Assembly (NCBI GenBank): GCA_021613535.1
Contig: CP075495.1
Location: 4,402,001-4,466,000, forward strand
Origin: Adineta vaga
Taxonomy: Eukaryota; Rotifera
Length of the DNA: 64,000 nucleotides
Reading direction: 5' to 3'
In this document: positions 1 to 12,478 of the stretch, piece by piece
How the letters are laid out: every line of letters begins with the position of its first letter
Position numbering within the stretch: position 1 is the stretch's first letter
Program-made: the position numbers and the translations under genes
Notes under the pieces: model-generated
Told to the model about the DNA's origin: nothing
The model's input: only the letters and a program-made list of their open reading frames with translations
The model's database searches: none

Positions 1-3000
1 ACAGAAAAAGAACTATCAAGAGAAGAATATGTTTAAAGCCTATGCTTTATCGGAATCTTCAGTTAAAGACGAGGAAGAAAAAAAACCAATTGTAACACCA
101 TCATTGAACGATAATACTCGTAATGGTAAATAAAATCAATTTCGATTATGAATTTCTATACAAGTTTCTATTCTGATAGAAAATACTTGGCTTGCAAATC
201 GATCATTTACTGCCGAACCACCGATCACGTCATTTCAACAACTCCAACAACCCAAACAACCAATCAAATCTAGTCCAAATGTTGATGTTAAACCCAAAGA
301 AGAAAAAAAACCAGTTCAATCCATTGTTGCCAAAACAAATGAAACAAAAGAGTATAGAATCAATTTAGAAGCATTGGAAAAATACGATAATAATTTAATT
401 TATATTTTAGAGAAGTTTTTTATATTGATCGTCGTCGTGATCGTGCAAATATAAGTGTTCAATATACTACTGGTATTCCTCGTTATGGAAGTAAATTTTG
501 TAATCAACGTCCATTGGGATCTCGAATTACGAAATCTAATCGTCAACAACGATTGATTCGTTATTTTCATCATAAAATTGAAGATGTTGATACGCATTCA
601 ACAGATACATTTGTAATGGTTGATGATCGTTTAGAACAATTGAATGTTACAGTTCGTGAACAACCACATTCATTCGAAGCATGGAAAGAATTAATTGATT
701 ATCAATTTTATCTATTTAAAGTTAATGGACAACAAGACAAATTAGCAGCATTATATAATAAACAATTATCAATTATTGAACGAGCATTAGAATTAAATTC
801 AAATCGTTTACAATATCGTTTATTGAGATTAAATATTCGTACTCAATCACATCTATTTAGTCATGAATTACTTCTCAATGAATGGAAAATACTAATTAAA
901 GATTGTCAAAAATCGAGTGATGATCGTACAATCAATGACACATGGTTTTCCTACATACAATTTTTACTTAATCGTATTGAAATCTTTTCAATTGAAATGT
1001 TAGATGAAACGTTTGTACAATATTTTTCCATTTATACATATTATATACAAACTCGAAGTGATAAACAACGAAGATTTCTAATTAATCATATGATAGGTAA
1101 GAATAATGATGTGTTTTCTTTTTCCAGTGAAAACGCACGGTTGTTTTTCTCTCGAGTAGATATGTTTCAGATTTGGACAAGTGTGTTACGTGATGCTGGA
1201 TATTGTCAACGAGCGATTAGTTTATATCAAATTATGATTGAATTACATATGGATTTGACCATGGAAACAAAAGTGGAGTTTTCGAACCGATTAGAAAATT
1301 TAGAAAAAACTTGGGATACAGATAAAACTCGGTATGATGAAAGTAGATTTTATCGTCGTTTATTCTTATGATTACTTTCTTTGTTAGATTCGGAGAACAT
1401 GTTGATGTTGAAAATCCAATTTCGTACATTGAAAATGAACTTTCGGCATTATCTGAATATGAAAATCGATTGTTTGATTCGACATATCAATCATGGAATT
1501 TGATTGAACAGATACGAATGAATTTTTATCAATTAAAACTACTTAATCATGGTATTCATTTTCATTCTGAACTAGTTCAAACATTAACAGATTCGAGTCA
1601 AATCGATACTGAACTTTCTAATATATCATTTCAACGTTCACTTCGACCATTTCTATTTGAATTCAATGATCAACGACAATTTCTTCAACTTATTATTTAT
1701 TATCTTCATTTTCTCAATGCTTTACCACATTTAACAATTTTACAAGAGATTTTAAATCGATTGAAAATTTCTTTATCAAATTATTTACACGAACAATTAT
1801 TTCTTGAAAATGAATTTCTTCAGCTTTATCCTTTAATTCATTCGAGATCATTCATACAAACTGAAGAGTATTTTTCACTCGACTATATTTCCAAAGTCTA
1901 CGAACAAATTATCGAAATACCGTCATTAAAATTATATAAAATTGATTTTATTCTTCTCTATTGGTATTATCTTGCAAGAAACGTTCTCGAAATCAAACAA
2001 CAAAGTAAGTCGTTCGATTATGGTTACAAAATTTTGCAAAATATCAAGCAAAAGAAAAGTACATTGATAAGAACGAAATAAAATAATAGAACACAAAAAG
2101 GGCAAATGTACCCACACCCATTTTGACTATATGATATTTGATGAAGTACCTCTAAGGACAGATTCCGAGTCGAAAGAGAATAGTTAAAAATCTACTAACT
2201 TATTTGCATAACTTTCCATTGAAAGAAATCATTCGAAAATGTTTTATGATCATGACAAGAAAAAAACAAACCTATCTTTATATATTCAACATTGAAATGC
2301 ACATTAGTCTTTTTCTAAGCTTTTTTCTTCTGAAATTTAATCAAAATAAAAAAGTTCGCTTATCTGTCGATTATTCTCAAACTACGTGCTTTACAAAAGT
2401 ATGTACCTAGTGACGTCAATCTGGAGAGAACGAACAGTTTTCGTATATAAACTAGTTTAGAAGTTAGTACCTATATCATATCTAGAGATTAAAAATACTT
2501 TCTACGAGTTTTATCATAGACCAGTACGGAAATATAACTTCATCATTATCCAAAATTCGAAATGAACGAGTTTAATTTCGCATTCATTTAGATCCTGCAT
2601 TATCAAAAATTCGTTTGAAATCTCTTCAAACAATAATTAAGAAATATTTATCATTGGAAGAATATCGTACATGTCTTCGTCTGTATACACATTATGCACA
2701 TCTTGAATATGATTATTTTCAACGTATAAATGATAGTCGTCGAATATTTGATTTATGTTTTCAAACTATTCGAACGAATCTAACAAATTTCTCATCCTAT
2801 GAATCTTATACCGATCTTTGTCATTGGCTTTCAACATCGTTGATTTGTGAATTGAATTTAAATCATTTATTTGATCAAATGTTCAAATTAATTTTAGAAA
2901 ATTCGAAATATATCTCTTTGGACAAACAAATCAATCGAGATAAACTTTGTTCATCAATTCAATTTGTTTTAAATAAATTATTTCCAAATATTGAATTGAA

Positions 3001-4021
3001 TAATATCATTACACTTGTAATCGATTGTTTAAAAAGTCGAAAGAAAATTTCCAAATGGGATCAAAAGAATGAACAAGATTGGTCAACATATTTACGTCAA
3101 CATCATTCTTTATCCTTTGAATTATTATTCATTTTTCTCAATTATTCCTATTTACTCAATGATCCATTCGAAAAAATTCATCAAATCATTTCGAATTCCA
3201 TTGTACCCTTAATCAATGAACAACATAATAAATCTAATCAACTAATTATTGATTCGATTCTTTTATTCTATGTCGCCATTCTTTGGAATGAATTATTTAC
3301 TGAACATCTTCTTTTTAATCAATGTACAAATTATTTGAAACAATTGATTGACACTCTTGAATATCCATCAATTATTCTTTGGAAATTTACATCGATTTAT
3401 ACGTGTATGTTACCATTATATGGAAGTCATGGAAATGAATTTGAACAGATTCTATCAAGTTATCAATCAAATAAGAAATTTGAAGAACGATTAGTAACAA
3501 AAATATTTGTTTTACAAATGAATTTAATTCGACATTTGAAAATTCAACGAGCCAATGTTATCAATAAAAATTTCAATTCTGGTTATGAACATCGTGTTCG
3601 ACATATTCTTCGACAATTAATTCAAGAATATCCATATTATGTACAATTATGGTTATTTTATGAATATTTTGAAAAATATTCACCAGATAAAAATCGAATC
3701 AAAGCTGTTCTATACGACGCGATGCAAAATTGTCCATGGGTAAAAGTATGTATTACAATCAACGAGAGTATTTTGTTTTCATTTCCTTCAAAAACAAAAA
3801 GAACTGTATTCAGTAGTAGCTTTTCTTTCATGTCGAAAGGCGATTTTCATGAACATGTTCTTTTTTTACTTTAGACTTTATATATGAAATCAATATCCAA
3901 TGCAACTAGTGAAACAGAATGGAAATTATTTCTTAATGTGATGTTAAAAAGCAATGTACAGATTTTATTTTCTCTAGAAGAATTTGATATGTTAAAAGAA
4001 TTGTTTGAAATGAAAAGTTAA
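1..4021 (+). CDS. NRDE2: NRDE2 family protein (5' end outside window)
   Basis: NRDE2 is a nuclear HAT/TPR-like helical-repeat protein; its family restrains the nuclear exosome (with MTR4) and acts in nuclear RNAi in worms. Exons read as 1-125, 180-351, 411-1331, 1388-2004, 2592-3745 and 3875-4021, all GT-AG and in frame. The charged N-terminal region leads into FYIDRRRD, then the family block VREQPHSFEAWKELIDYQ followed by helical repeats, ending in a C-terminal repeat with NCPWVK. A 56-nt intron (1332-1387) joins two reading frames that look separate. The fourth intron is unusually long (587 nt). The true start lies upstream of the window. Family assignment comes from the N-terminal signature and overall helical repeat pattern. 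Confidence 0.82.
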
Positions 4022-4096
4022 TAAACATTCGTATTTGTTTATTCTAGATATGAATTCGTTTATTTTTGTGTGACTATTTATTCAAAATAGAAGATT

Positions 4097-7000
4097 ATGT
4101 ATCGAGTGAATAATTTAATACAAACATCGTTTTGTGTCCGTTCATCATTTGCATCAACGAAACGTTTATTATCGGTTAATAATACGGAACAAAAACAATC
4201 GAAAAAAACATATGACTTTCGAAAAATTAATAAACTTCTCGTCGCAAATCGTGGTGAAATAGCTATTCGAGTTTTTCGTGCATGTACAGAAAATAATATT
4301 CGTACAGTAGCTATTTATTCGGCTGAAGATGAAGGACAATTACATCGTATCAAAGCAGATGAATCATTTAGAATTGGCAAAGGTCTAGCACCCATTGCAG
4401 CTTATTTAAATATTCCGGAAATTATCAAAGTTGCTATGAAAAATGATGTCGATGCTATTCATCCAGGTTATGGATTTCTTTCGGAAAATGGAGATTTTGC
4501 GAAAGCATGTATGGATGCTGGAATTATGTTTGTTGGTCCAACACCAGATGTTATCTATCGAATGGGTAATAAATTAAATGCTCGACAAGCAGGTAAATGA
4601 ATAAGATAAGATTTACAAAATAATTCTTCAATAAATGTCTTGTTTTTAAAGCGATTGATGCTAATGTACCTATTATTCCGGGTACAGTTGAAGCTGTGGA
4701 TAATCTTGATGCTATCCGTGAATTTGTTAAAGAATATGGTTATCCAGTAATGCTGAAAGCGGCACGTGGTGGTGGTGGTCGTGGAATGCGTATAGCAAGA
4801 AAAGAAAGTGAACTTGAAGAAGCTTTTCAACGTGCTTCATCCGAAGCAAAAGCAGCTGTTGGTGATGGAAGTTTATTTGTTGAACGACTTGTAACAAATG
4901 CACGACATATTGAAGTACAACTTATTGGTGATCATCATGGAAATGTTGTACATCTTTATGAACGAGATTGTTCAGTTCAACGACGTCATCAAAAAGTCAT
5001 CGAAGTCGCACCAGCAACAAATCTTGATCCTAAACTTCGTGAACGTATAACATCGGATGCTGTCCGTTTAGCTAAACATGTCGGTTATCAAAATGCTGGA
5101 ACAGCAGAATTCCTATTAGATGATCAAGGAAGACATTATTTCATTGAAGTCAATTGTCGTCTACAAGTTGAACATACATGTTCAGAAGAAATTACTGGTA
5201 TCGATATTGTACAATCACAGATAAAGATTGCCGAAGGTTCCAAATTACCAGAATTAGGTCTTGAGCAAGATAAAATCCAAATCATGGGTGCTGCTGTACA
5301 ATGTCGTATGACAACGGAAGATCCTGCAAATAATTTTACACCAGATGTTGGCAGAATTGATGTATTTCGTTCAGCTGAAGGATTCGGTTGGTAGTAACAT
5401 TTGATAAAGAGAAGAATTTGATCATATGTTTGTTTTTTCTTTCTTTCTTTCATAGGTATTCGTATTGATAGTGCATCTGCTTATACTGATGCTGTGATCA
5501 GTCCATTCTATGATTCACTGTTGGTCAAAGTTATTGCTCATTCACGTAATCATCAAGAAGCATGTGCTAAAATGGTTCGTGCATTGACTGAATTTCGTAT
5601 TCGAGGTAACTGTAATTTTGATAGATTGAAAATAAAATAATAAGAAAAAACTTTTCTTCTTTAGGTGTTAAAACAAACATTCCATTTTTGCTCAATGTTC
5701 TTCAACATAAACAATTTCTTGAAGGTTCAATTACTACGAGTTTTCTCGATGAAAATCCTATTCTTTTTAAATTTGTTCCATCACAAAATCGTGCTCAAAA
5801 ATTACTTAATTATCTATCGGAAATCTTAGTCAACGGACCATTAACACCATTGGGTACAGATATAAAACCAATGAATATTAAACCTGAACTTCCTCATATA
5901 AAAAAGAAAGAGATTCCCAATGGTTGGCGGCAAGTTCTGTTGAAAGAAGGACCACAAGGTTTTGCAAAAGCTGTTCGTAAACATCCACAGTAAGATCTCA
6001 ACATTAGATAATTGATTTCCATCAAAAGGTTATTTTTCTAATTAGAGCTCTCCTGATGGACACAACCATGCGTGATGCTCATCAAAGTTTATTAGCAACA
6101 CGAGTTCGAACATGTGATTTGAAGAAATGCGCTCCATTTGTCGCAAAAAATTTTTCTCAATTGTTCAGTGTAGAAAATTGGGGAGGTAAGAAAAGACTTG
6201 TTTGTGTTTGGTTTTGTTTTCTCATTTATGTATTTGATTAACAAATTTACAGGTGCAACATTTGATGTTGCTCTTCGTTTTCTTCATGAATGTCCATGGG
6301 ATCGTCTAACTGAATTACGTGAATTGATGCCAAATGTTCCTTTTCAAATGTTATTACGTGGTGCTAATGCTGTTGGATATTCCAATTATCCGGATAATGT
6401 TATTGATTCATTCTGTCAAATGGCTGTTGATCATGGAATGGATATTTTCCGTGTATTCGATTCATTGAATTATTTACCAAATATGAAAGTTGGTATTGAT
6501 GCTGTCGGAAAAGCAAATGGTGTTATATCCGCAGCTGTTTGTTATACTGGTGATGTCGCTGATAAAACACGAGAAAAATATAATTTAGATTATTATATCA
6601 AATTTGTTGATGAATTAGTCAAAATGGGTATCCATATTTTATCTATCAAAGGTAAGAATAATTTGTAAATTTTTCTAATTGAATCAAGAGAAAAGAAATG
6701 ATATGTTGTAGATATGGCTGGTCTATTGAAACCACGAGCAACAAAAATGTTGATTGATGCCATTCGACAAAAACATCCTGATTTACCTATTCATTTACAT
6801 ACACAGTAAAATACGATGTTACGACTATATATAGAATACGAAGTAGTTCTTCTTTCTATTCAGTGATACAGCTGGTACTGGTACTGCAAATTATTTAGCA
6901 GCATTTGAAGCTGGAGCTGATATTGTCGATGTTGCTATTGATTCAATGAGTGGTATGACATCTCAACCAACTATGGGTGGTATCGTTGCTGCATTACAAA

Positions 7001-8411
7001 ATACAAAATACGATACAGGAATCAATATGGATAAAGTTAATGAATATTCAGCATTTTGGGAACAAACACGTTTACTCTATGCTCCATTTGAATGTACAAC
7101 AACAATGAAAAGTGGCAATGCTGATGTCTATAAAAATGAAATACCTGGTGGTCAATATACTAATTTACAAGTAAAGAAGAGAAAGATTGTTCATGAATTC
7201 AATTTAATCAATCTAAATTTATGTTTTCTAGTTTCAAGCATTTAGTCTGGGTCTTGGTTCACAATTTGAAAGTGTGAAAAAATCTTATATTGAAGCAAAT
7301 CAACTTTTAGGTGATATCATTAAAGTAACACCATCATCAAAAGTTGTTGGTGATCTTGCACAATTTATGGTACAAAACAATTTAACAGCAAAAGATGTAC
7401 GTGAACGTGCTGAAGAACTTTCATTTCCATCAAGTGTTGTCGAATTTATGCAAGGTCAACTTGGTCAAGTAAGAATTTCTTCTTTCATTGTGATGTTCAA
7501 AAAATTCGATCGTTTGTCTTTAGCCACATGGAGGATTTCCTGAACCACTTCGTACTCAAATGTTAAAAGGAAAGAAAAAAATCGATGGTCGTCCAGGTGC
7601 TGATTCTGAACCTTTGGATTTTGATAAAATTGAAAAAGAATTACAAAAGAAATTTGGTGAAGATGTCATTCGTAAATGTGATGTTATGTCATATGTTATG
7701 TTTCCAAAAGTTCTTGAAGAATATATTGAATTTAAAAAACAATATGGTCCTGTTGATCTTTATCCAACACGAGTCTTCTTTGTCGGACCAAAATTAAATG
7801 AAACCATGGAGTAAGTGAATACTTTTGTGTAACAGCAATATAGATGATTTGATTTTCTTTACATTCATGTAGTATTGAAATAGAACATGGCAAAGTTCTT
7901 CATATTGTTGTATTAGCTATTAGTGAATTAATGACTGAAACAGGTGATCGAGAAGTATTCTTTCAAGTTAATGGACAATTACGTTCAATGAAAGTTAAAG
8001 ATAAGGCAGCAATTAAAGATCATAAAGTACAACCAAAAGCTGATAAGAATAATAAGAAACAAATTGGTAAGTCTATAGAAAAATTGTATTGGAAACGATG
8101 ATTAATACTATGATCATCAGCTGTAAATTTAAATTTCTTCAATGTGTTCTATACTTTTAGGTGCACCAATGCCAGGTCAAGTATTGGATGTAAAAACAAA
8201 AGAAGGTGATTTAATCAAGAAAGGTGATACAGTTGTTGTTTTAAGTGCAATGAAGGTAATGAGCAAATGAAAACTAAACTTTGTAACTATTGCATTGCCT
8301 ATTTAGATGGAAACTGTTGTAAAAAGTAATGTCGATGGAAAAGTTAAAAAAGTACATGTTAAAGCCGGTCAACAAGTGCATGGTGATGATCTCGTTGTTG
8401 AACTCGAGTAG
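4097..8411 (+). CDS. PC: Pyruvate carboxylase, mitochondrial
   Basis: Biotin enzyme that carboxylates pyruvate to oxaloacetate in the mitochondrial matrix (anaplerosis, gluconeogenesis). Thirteen exons: 4097-4592, 4652-5386, 5456-5605, 5665-5989, 6046-6185, 6253-6651, 6712-6805, 6864-7170, 7232-7468, 7524-7810, 7873-8066, 8161-8255, 8307-8411. The N-terminus is basic and hydroxylated like a mitochondrial presequence. Biotin carboxylase follows ([12 protein letters not shown], the glycine-rich [10 protein letters not shown] loop, [11 protein letters not shown]), then carboxyltransferase ([24 protein letters not shown]), then the biotin carrier with the biotinyl lysine in SAMKMET, split by the last intron. 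All domains appear intact. The start sits 6 nt after a splice acceptor (4090) and 75 bp after the NRDE2 stop, so the two may be co-transcribed. Confidence 0.97.
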
Positions 8412-8721
8412 ATAACAATACAATAGATATCTCAATCTTGTTTGTCTTTTTCTTTTTGTATTTCTTCACGTTTTCCAATTTTGGTGACATTCCTTCACTC
8501 ATTTTTAGCGGTTTCTCTTTGTTTTTGTGTCTTGTTTTTCTCATCTATTTTACATTGATGCATAACGGATGACATTAGTAGTAGATATCACCCCTGAACA
8601 GTTCATCTCATAGTATAGATTGGTAATATGCTATTTTAGTATTTCATATTACTTGCAATAAAAGCAAAAATTCATTCTTTCTTAAGATTTTCTTTCTTTG
8701 ATTTGAAAAATAATAAACTTT
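8412..8721. other. Intergenic, PC 3' end to MCRS1 start
   Basis: About 310 bases. An AATAAA-like signal (TGCAATAAAAGC) near 8654 probably ends the PC transcript. No other gene seen. Confidence 0.5.
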
Positions 8722-10117
8722 ATGTCGTCAACAACGACAGATAATCAAGATGGAGAACAAGTGGATGAGGAAAGTAAAAAATTAGAGGTAGATCATTGAA
8801 TTATCTGACCGACTTTATTCTCCTTTGAACGATTTGATTTGTTCTTCATAGACAGCTGTTCGTAATACAGCAATTCAAATGGGTTGTTGGACAGCTATAG
8901 ATGATTATCTATTGATTACAAGTATATTACATCTATGTGATTTGGAACGAGTTCATGAACGAGTGAAATTTTCCATGTCATTTACGTTGGAAAATATTCA
9001 AGATCGATGGCGATGTTTATTATATGATTCATCAATATCCAAGTAGAGATTCATCGAGTTTGTCTATTGTAATGTTACAGATTTGTTCTTATATAGATTG
9101 ATTATTACAAAAATTCAACAACTTTCAATGTCACAAATTGCCAATCTACATATTCCATTTAATGAAGAAGAAGAACGACTAGTAGCATCAATTCCATCAC
9201 ATGTACATAAGGATGGATATGAATTCTTTTTCGAAATGAATCTCAATTGTTTATTTAGACAATTCCAGCAACAATTGACAATGAACTTGACAGATGTTTA
9301 AGTAAAAATTTCAAACAATTCTGGTCGAATCGAACAATTGATGAATTACGTGATTGTTGGATTCAATTACGACAACAAGGTCGTCTCAGTGATCAACCAA
9401 ATGCATGTAAATATATGGAATGAATTTATGTACATATGATTACACTTGATTATTTTTAGTTGATTCTTATACAATTGAAACAGTTCAAGGTTTGTTCGAT
9501 GATGTGCATGTTTTGTTAATCAAATATTAGATTTTTCGTTCGAATAGACGGAGCAACAGCCAGCAAATTGAGTGATTCATTAGCACCAGTAGAATTTGAA
9601 TTATTGACTCGTAAGTGGTTTGAAATGAAATTTCTGAGTACATATTTTTGTTTCTTAATTAGGCAATAAAGAAGAATTTATAGATAAAACTGATTTTCCT
9701 CATGCATTACTTCAAGTTCATGATCGTCTATACTGCATGTATTCTGAACAAGTATGAACAATTATCAAAAATTCTTTTCTCATTTCTGATTTGATATTCA
9801 GTTAACATTCGGAACTAGTCTTCCCAATGAGAAATTCGACATATCATTTAATAATTCAACAACAGTTCATATTAAAGGTTTTCTTCTTCGTAAATCCGAT
9901 GTATTCTATATTATCAATAATGGTGACAATGCTTTTCGTGTTAATGATGCATTACTTAATTCGAACGAAGCAAGTCCAATAGGTACTCGAGCAATTATTA
10001 ATGTACGTTTTGATTCGTTCATCTAAAATGTTTATCTATACTAATGAATATTTAAATATTTTTCTCTGTTAGATTCTTGAACATACGATGGTCTTTCAAG
10101 CCATGGAATTATCATAA
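8722..10117 (+). CDS. MCRS1: Microspherule protein 1 (MCRS1) homologue
   Basis: MCRS1 is a nuclear FHA-domain subunit of INO80 and NSL chromatin complexes, also linked to spindle microtubules. Nine exons: 8722-8787, 8852-9042, 9097-9202, 9259-9406, 9460-9489, 9548-9610, 9663-9751, 9802-10002, 10073-10117. The MCRS_N region has the order typical of the family: a tryptophan-bearing DDYLLITSILHLCDLERVH stretch, VKFSMSFTLENIQDRW and LLYDSSISK. The C-terminal FHA domain begins around RLYCMYSEQLTFGTS and carries ISFNNSTTVHIKGFLLRK, ending FQAMELS. The third intron (9203-9258) is 56 nt and must be removed to avoid a stop. The protein is shorter than the human one, mostly lacking the long N-terminal disordered part. 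Confidence 0.85.
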
Positions 10118-10457
10118 TCATATCTAATCTGTTTATTTCTTTTTTTTTGTGTTCAGTCAAGTTTGTAGACATTGTATAGAGAGAAAAGAAGAAAAAAACG
10201 ATGAATAAATCATAACTTCCACGTAAAATACCTGTAATTGTTTTTATAAAGAAGAGAACTTTCAATTTATCAATTAGTATTCGTTGAATGCACTGTCGGA
10301 GGGTGAGTGAGACGAAACGACAGATGTTAAATGCCTTAATTCTCCAGTACTCTGTCTTTTTTTAATAAACAAAGATTTGTAAGAGAAAAAATGCCTTGAA
10401 ATCAAACAAAATAAGATTTCTCGAAATAAATTTCGTCAACATCTTTCGTTTCAGACT
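10118..10457. other. Intergenic, MCRS1 to GNB1L
   Basis: 340 bases without a supported gene. It ends in a strong 3' splice site, TTTCGTTTCAG at 10444-10454, only 3 nt before the GNB1L start codon. Confidence 0.5.
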
Positions 10458-11432
10458 ATGACAGAAAAACGTACACCATTACCACCACCATCACCTACAT
10501 TTGTTCTTCGTTCATTTTCATCGGGAGTTTCTAATATAAAATATGATTTAACCGATTCTTTACGTCTTTATATCGGTGAACAACAAGGTTCTGTTCATCT
10601 GTATAATCTCCGTACACGTCTTCCAATTCTTTCCTTGTCCGATGCTCATTCATCAACAATACTTGGTTTAAGTCAATTCACTGAAGAAAATAAATTCATA
10701 ACATTAGGTAAAGATGGTTTTATTAAAGTTTGGAATGAACATGGTCAATGTCAATGGGATTATCAAACAAATCATTGTTCATTTTCAAATTGTGATCTTA
10801 TTTCGCCAAATCTAATTGTAACTCCAATAGGTAGTCATAATTCTATGATTGGTGCACTTGATTATCGTTGTACAGATCCGATTATTAAGAAATTTCTTCC
10901 AATATCGACCGATTCAAACAACGGTATGATTATGAAATTACGTGTATTTGATAATCGATGGCTTTTTGTTGCTTACGAAAATGGTTCATTGAAAGTTTTC
11001 GATATATTATCAACAAAACAACTCGATTCTTATCAAGTTACATCTGATCATGAACCAATAACAGCGATGGATGTGATTTGCAATACATGTTTATGTGGTA
11101 CAACAAAATCAGATTTAATTTCACTTGATTTTTTATCATTAAAATTAGAAAAAACATCAACATTTCGTCAGATAGAAATGCCCAATGCTGGTACTAGTTT
11201 TATAAGATGTCGATCGAATGATGGGAAATTAATTGCTGTTGCTGGTTGGGATTCTCGTATACGATTATTTCGAAGAGAAACTGGCAAACAATTAGCAATG
11301 TTAGATTATCATCGACAACAAATCAATTCTATTGATTTCGATTTTCATACGAAACAAATGGCATGTGCAAGTGAAGATCGAACTGTATCTATTTGGGATA
11401 TTTATAATAATAAATCCGAAACAAATTCATAA
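10458..11432 (+). CDS. GNB1L: GNB1L-like WD40 protein
   Basis: Single-exon 324-residue WD40 beta-propeller. The opening PPPSPTFVLRSFSSGVS matches the start of human GNB1L, and the closing part (AGWDSRIRLFRRETGKQLAMLD, ending SEDRTVSIWDIYN, given here in pieces) is the most diagnostic. About six WD repeats are visible (KFITLGKDGFIKVW, YENGSLKVFD, GWDSRIRLF, SEDRTVSIWD). The family (yeast Asa1) works with the TTT/ASTRA machinery that stabilises PIKK kinases. The start is fixed by a splice acceptor 3 nt upstream. Lack of introns is notable beside intron-rich neighbours. Confidence 0.82.
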   Translation: MTEKRTPLPPPSPTFVLRSFSSGVSNIKYDLTDSLRLYIGEQQGSVHLYNLRTRLPILSLSDAHSSTILGLSQFTEENKFITLGKDGFIKVWNEHGQCQWDYQTNHCSFSNCDLISPNLIVTPIGSHNSMIGALDYRCTDPIIKKFLPISTDSNNGMIMKLRVFDNRWLFVAYENGSLKVFDILSTKQLDSYQVTSDHEPITAMDVICNTCLCGTTKSDLISLDFLSLKLEKTSTFRQIEMPNAGTSFIRCRSNDGKLIAVAGWDSRIRLFRRETGKQLAMLDYHRQQINSIDFDFHTKQMACASEDRTVSIWDIYNNKSETNS

Positions 11433-11696
11433 ATCAGTAGACATTTTCTTTTCTTTTATAGTCACTTCACTGATTCGGTGAAAGTCTCATAATTCGTTCG
11501 CAGAAAGAAAAATAAGCATTAGCCAATGTTACCTTTCTGACGGAGTTTTATTTACTTGGTGATGATGCAATACTTGTATTGACACATACGAAATTATTCT
11601 GTAACATATAAATATTCATAATCCAATAAGCGCAACGACATAAAACTTGCTCAATCTTTAAAAGTACGTTGACAATTTTTTCTAGATAGTTTTCTA

Positions 11697-12398
11697 ATGG
11701 CATCAGGTAATTTTAATCTAACACAATCATCATTAACACCATTGGAAATTGAACTTATCAATCGTGTACATTCTCATTTTCCAAATAATGAACCAGATAG
11801 ATTTCATTATTTCTATCAAACAGCATCACCATTCAGTAATTTTCATCCATGTTTTTTTGTCGAAGATGGTATCGAATTTGATACAAGTGAAAAATACATG
11901 ATGTATCATAAAGCAAGTAAAGAAAATGAAATTTTGTTATTTGATACCATTTTTTGATAAATATTTGTTTCCTTTTATCTCTGAAGAATTGTTTGGTGAT
12001 GATGAAAGTGCTGAAACAGTTCTTCGAGCTACAACTCCAGGTGAATGTAAAGATTTAGGGCGTCGAGTAAAAAATTTCGATGAAGCACTTTGGACAAATA
12101 ATCGAACACGTATCGTTTCGAATGGACTTTATTTAAAAGTATGTTATTTAATCTTCTCGATATTCCAATGAAAAGAAAAAAACAACTCACGTTCATTTAG
12201 TTTACGCAAGACAAAAATATGCGAGATGCACTTTTAAAACAACATGGAAATTTACTTGTTGAAGCTGCACATAATGATGGCATTTGGGGAGTTGGTTTAC
12301 GTAAAGATAATCCATTAATTAAAAATCGATCACAATGGAAAGGATTGAATCTTTTAGGTTATATATTAACCGATATTTTATATAAAATTCATAAATAA
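11697..12398 (+). CDS. NADAR (YbiA-like) domain protein
   Basis: NADAR-family proteins are N-glycosidases acting on early riboflavin-pathway intermediates or on ADP-ribosylated substrates. Three exons: 11697-11916, 11997-12138, 12201-12398. Residues about 35-75 carry FYQTASPFSNFHPCFF and DTSEKYMMYHKA, the classic FSNF and E-K-x-M-x-x-K-A blocks. The end has WGVGLRKDNP and WKGLNLLGYILTDIL, the conserved closing block. Length (about 185 residues) is that of a complete single domain. A 3' splice site lies 12 nt before the start. The family is common in bacteria and fungi and patchy in animals, so horizontal origin is possible, but the gene has normal local introns and codon use. Confidence 0.85.
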
Positions 12399-12478
12399 CA
12401 CTATAGAATCGATTTCATTTTTATTTCTACCAATATCTGACAAGAAGTATAATAAATCAAAAGAAAAAAAACGACACA

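Noticed and set aside
1096-1126. Possible 31-nt intron in NRDE2 (GTAAG...TTTCCAG)
   Set aside because: Removing it shifts the frame; the unspliced reading continues conserved-looking sequence, and 31 nt is shorter than any other intron here.
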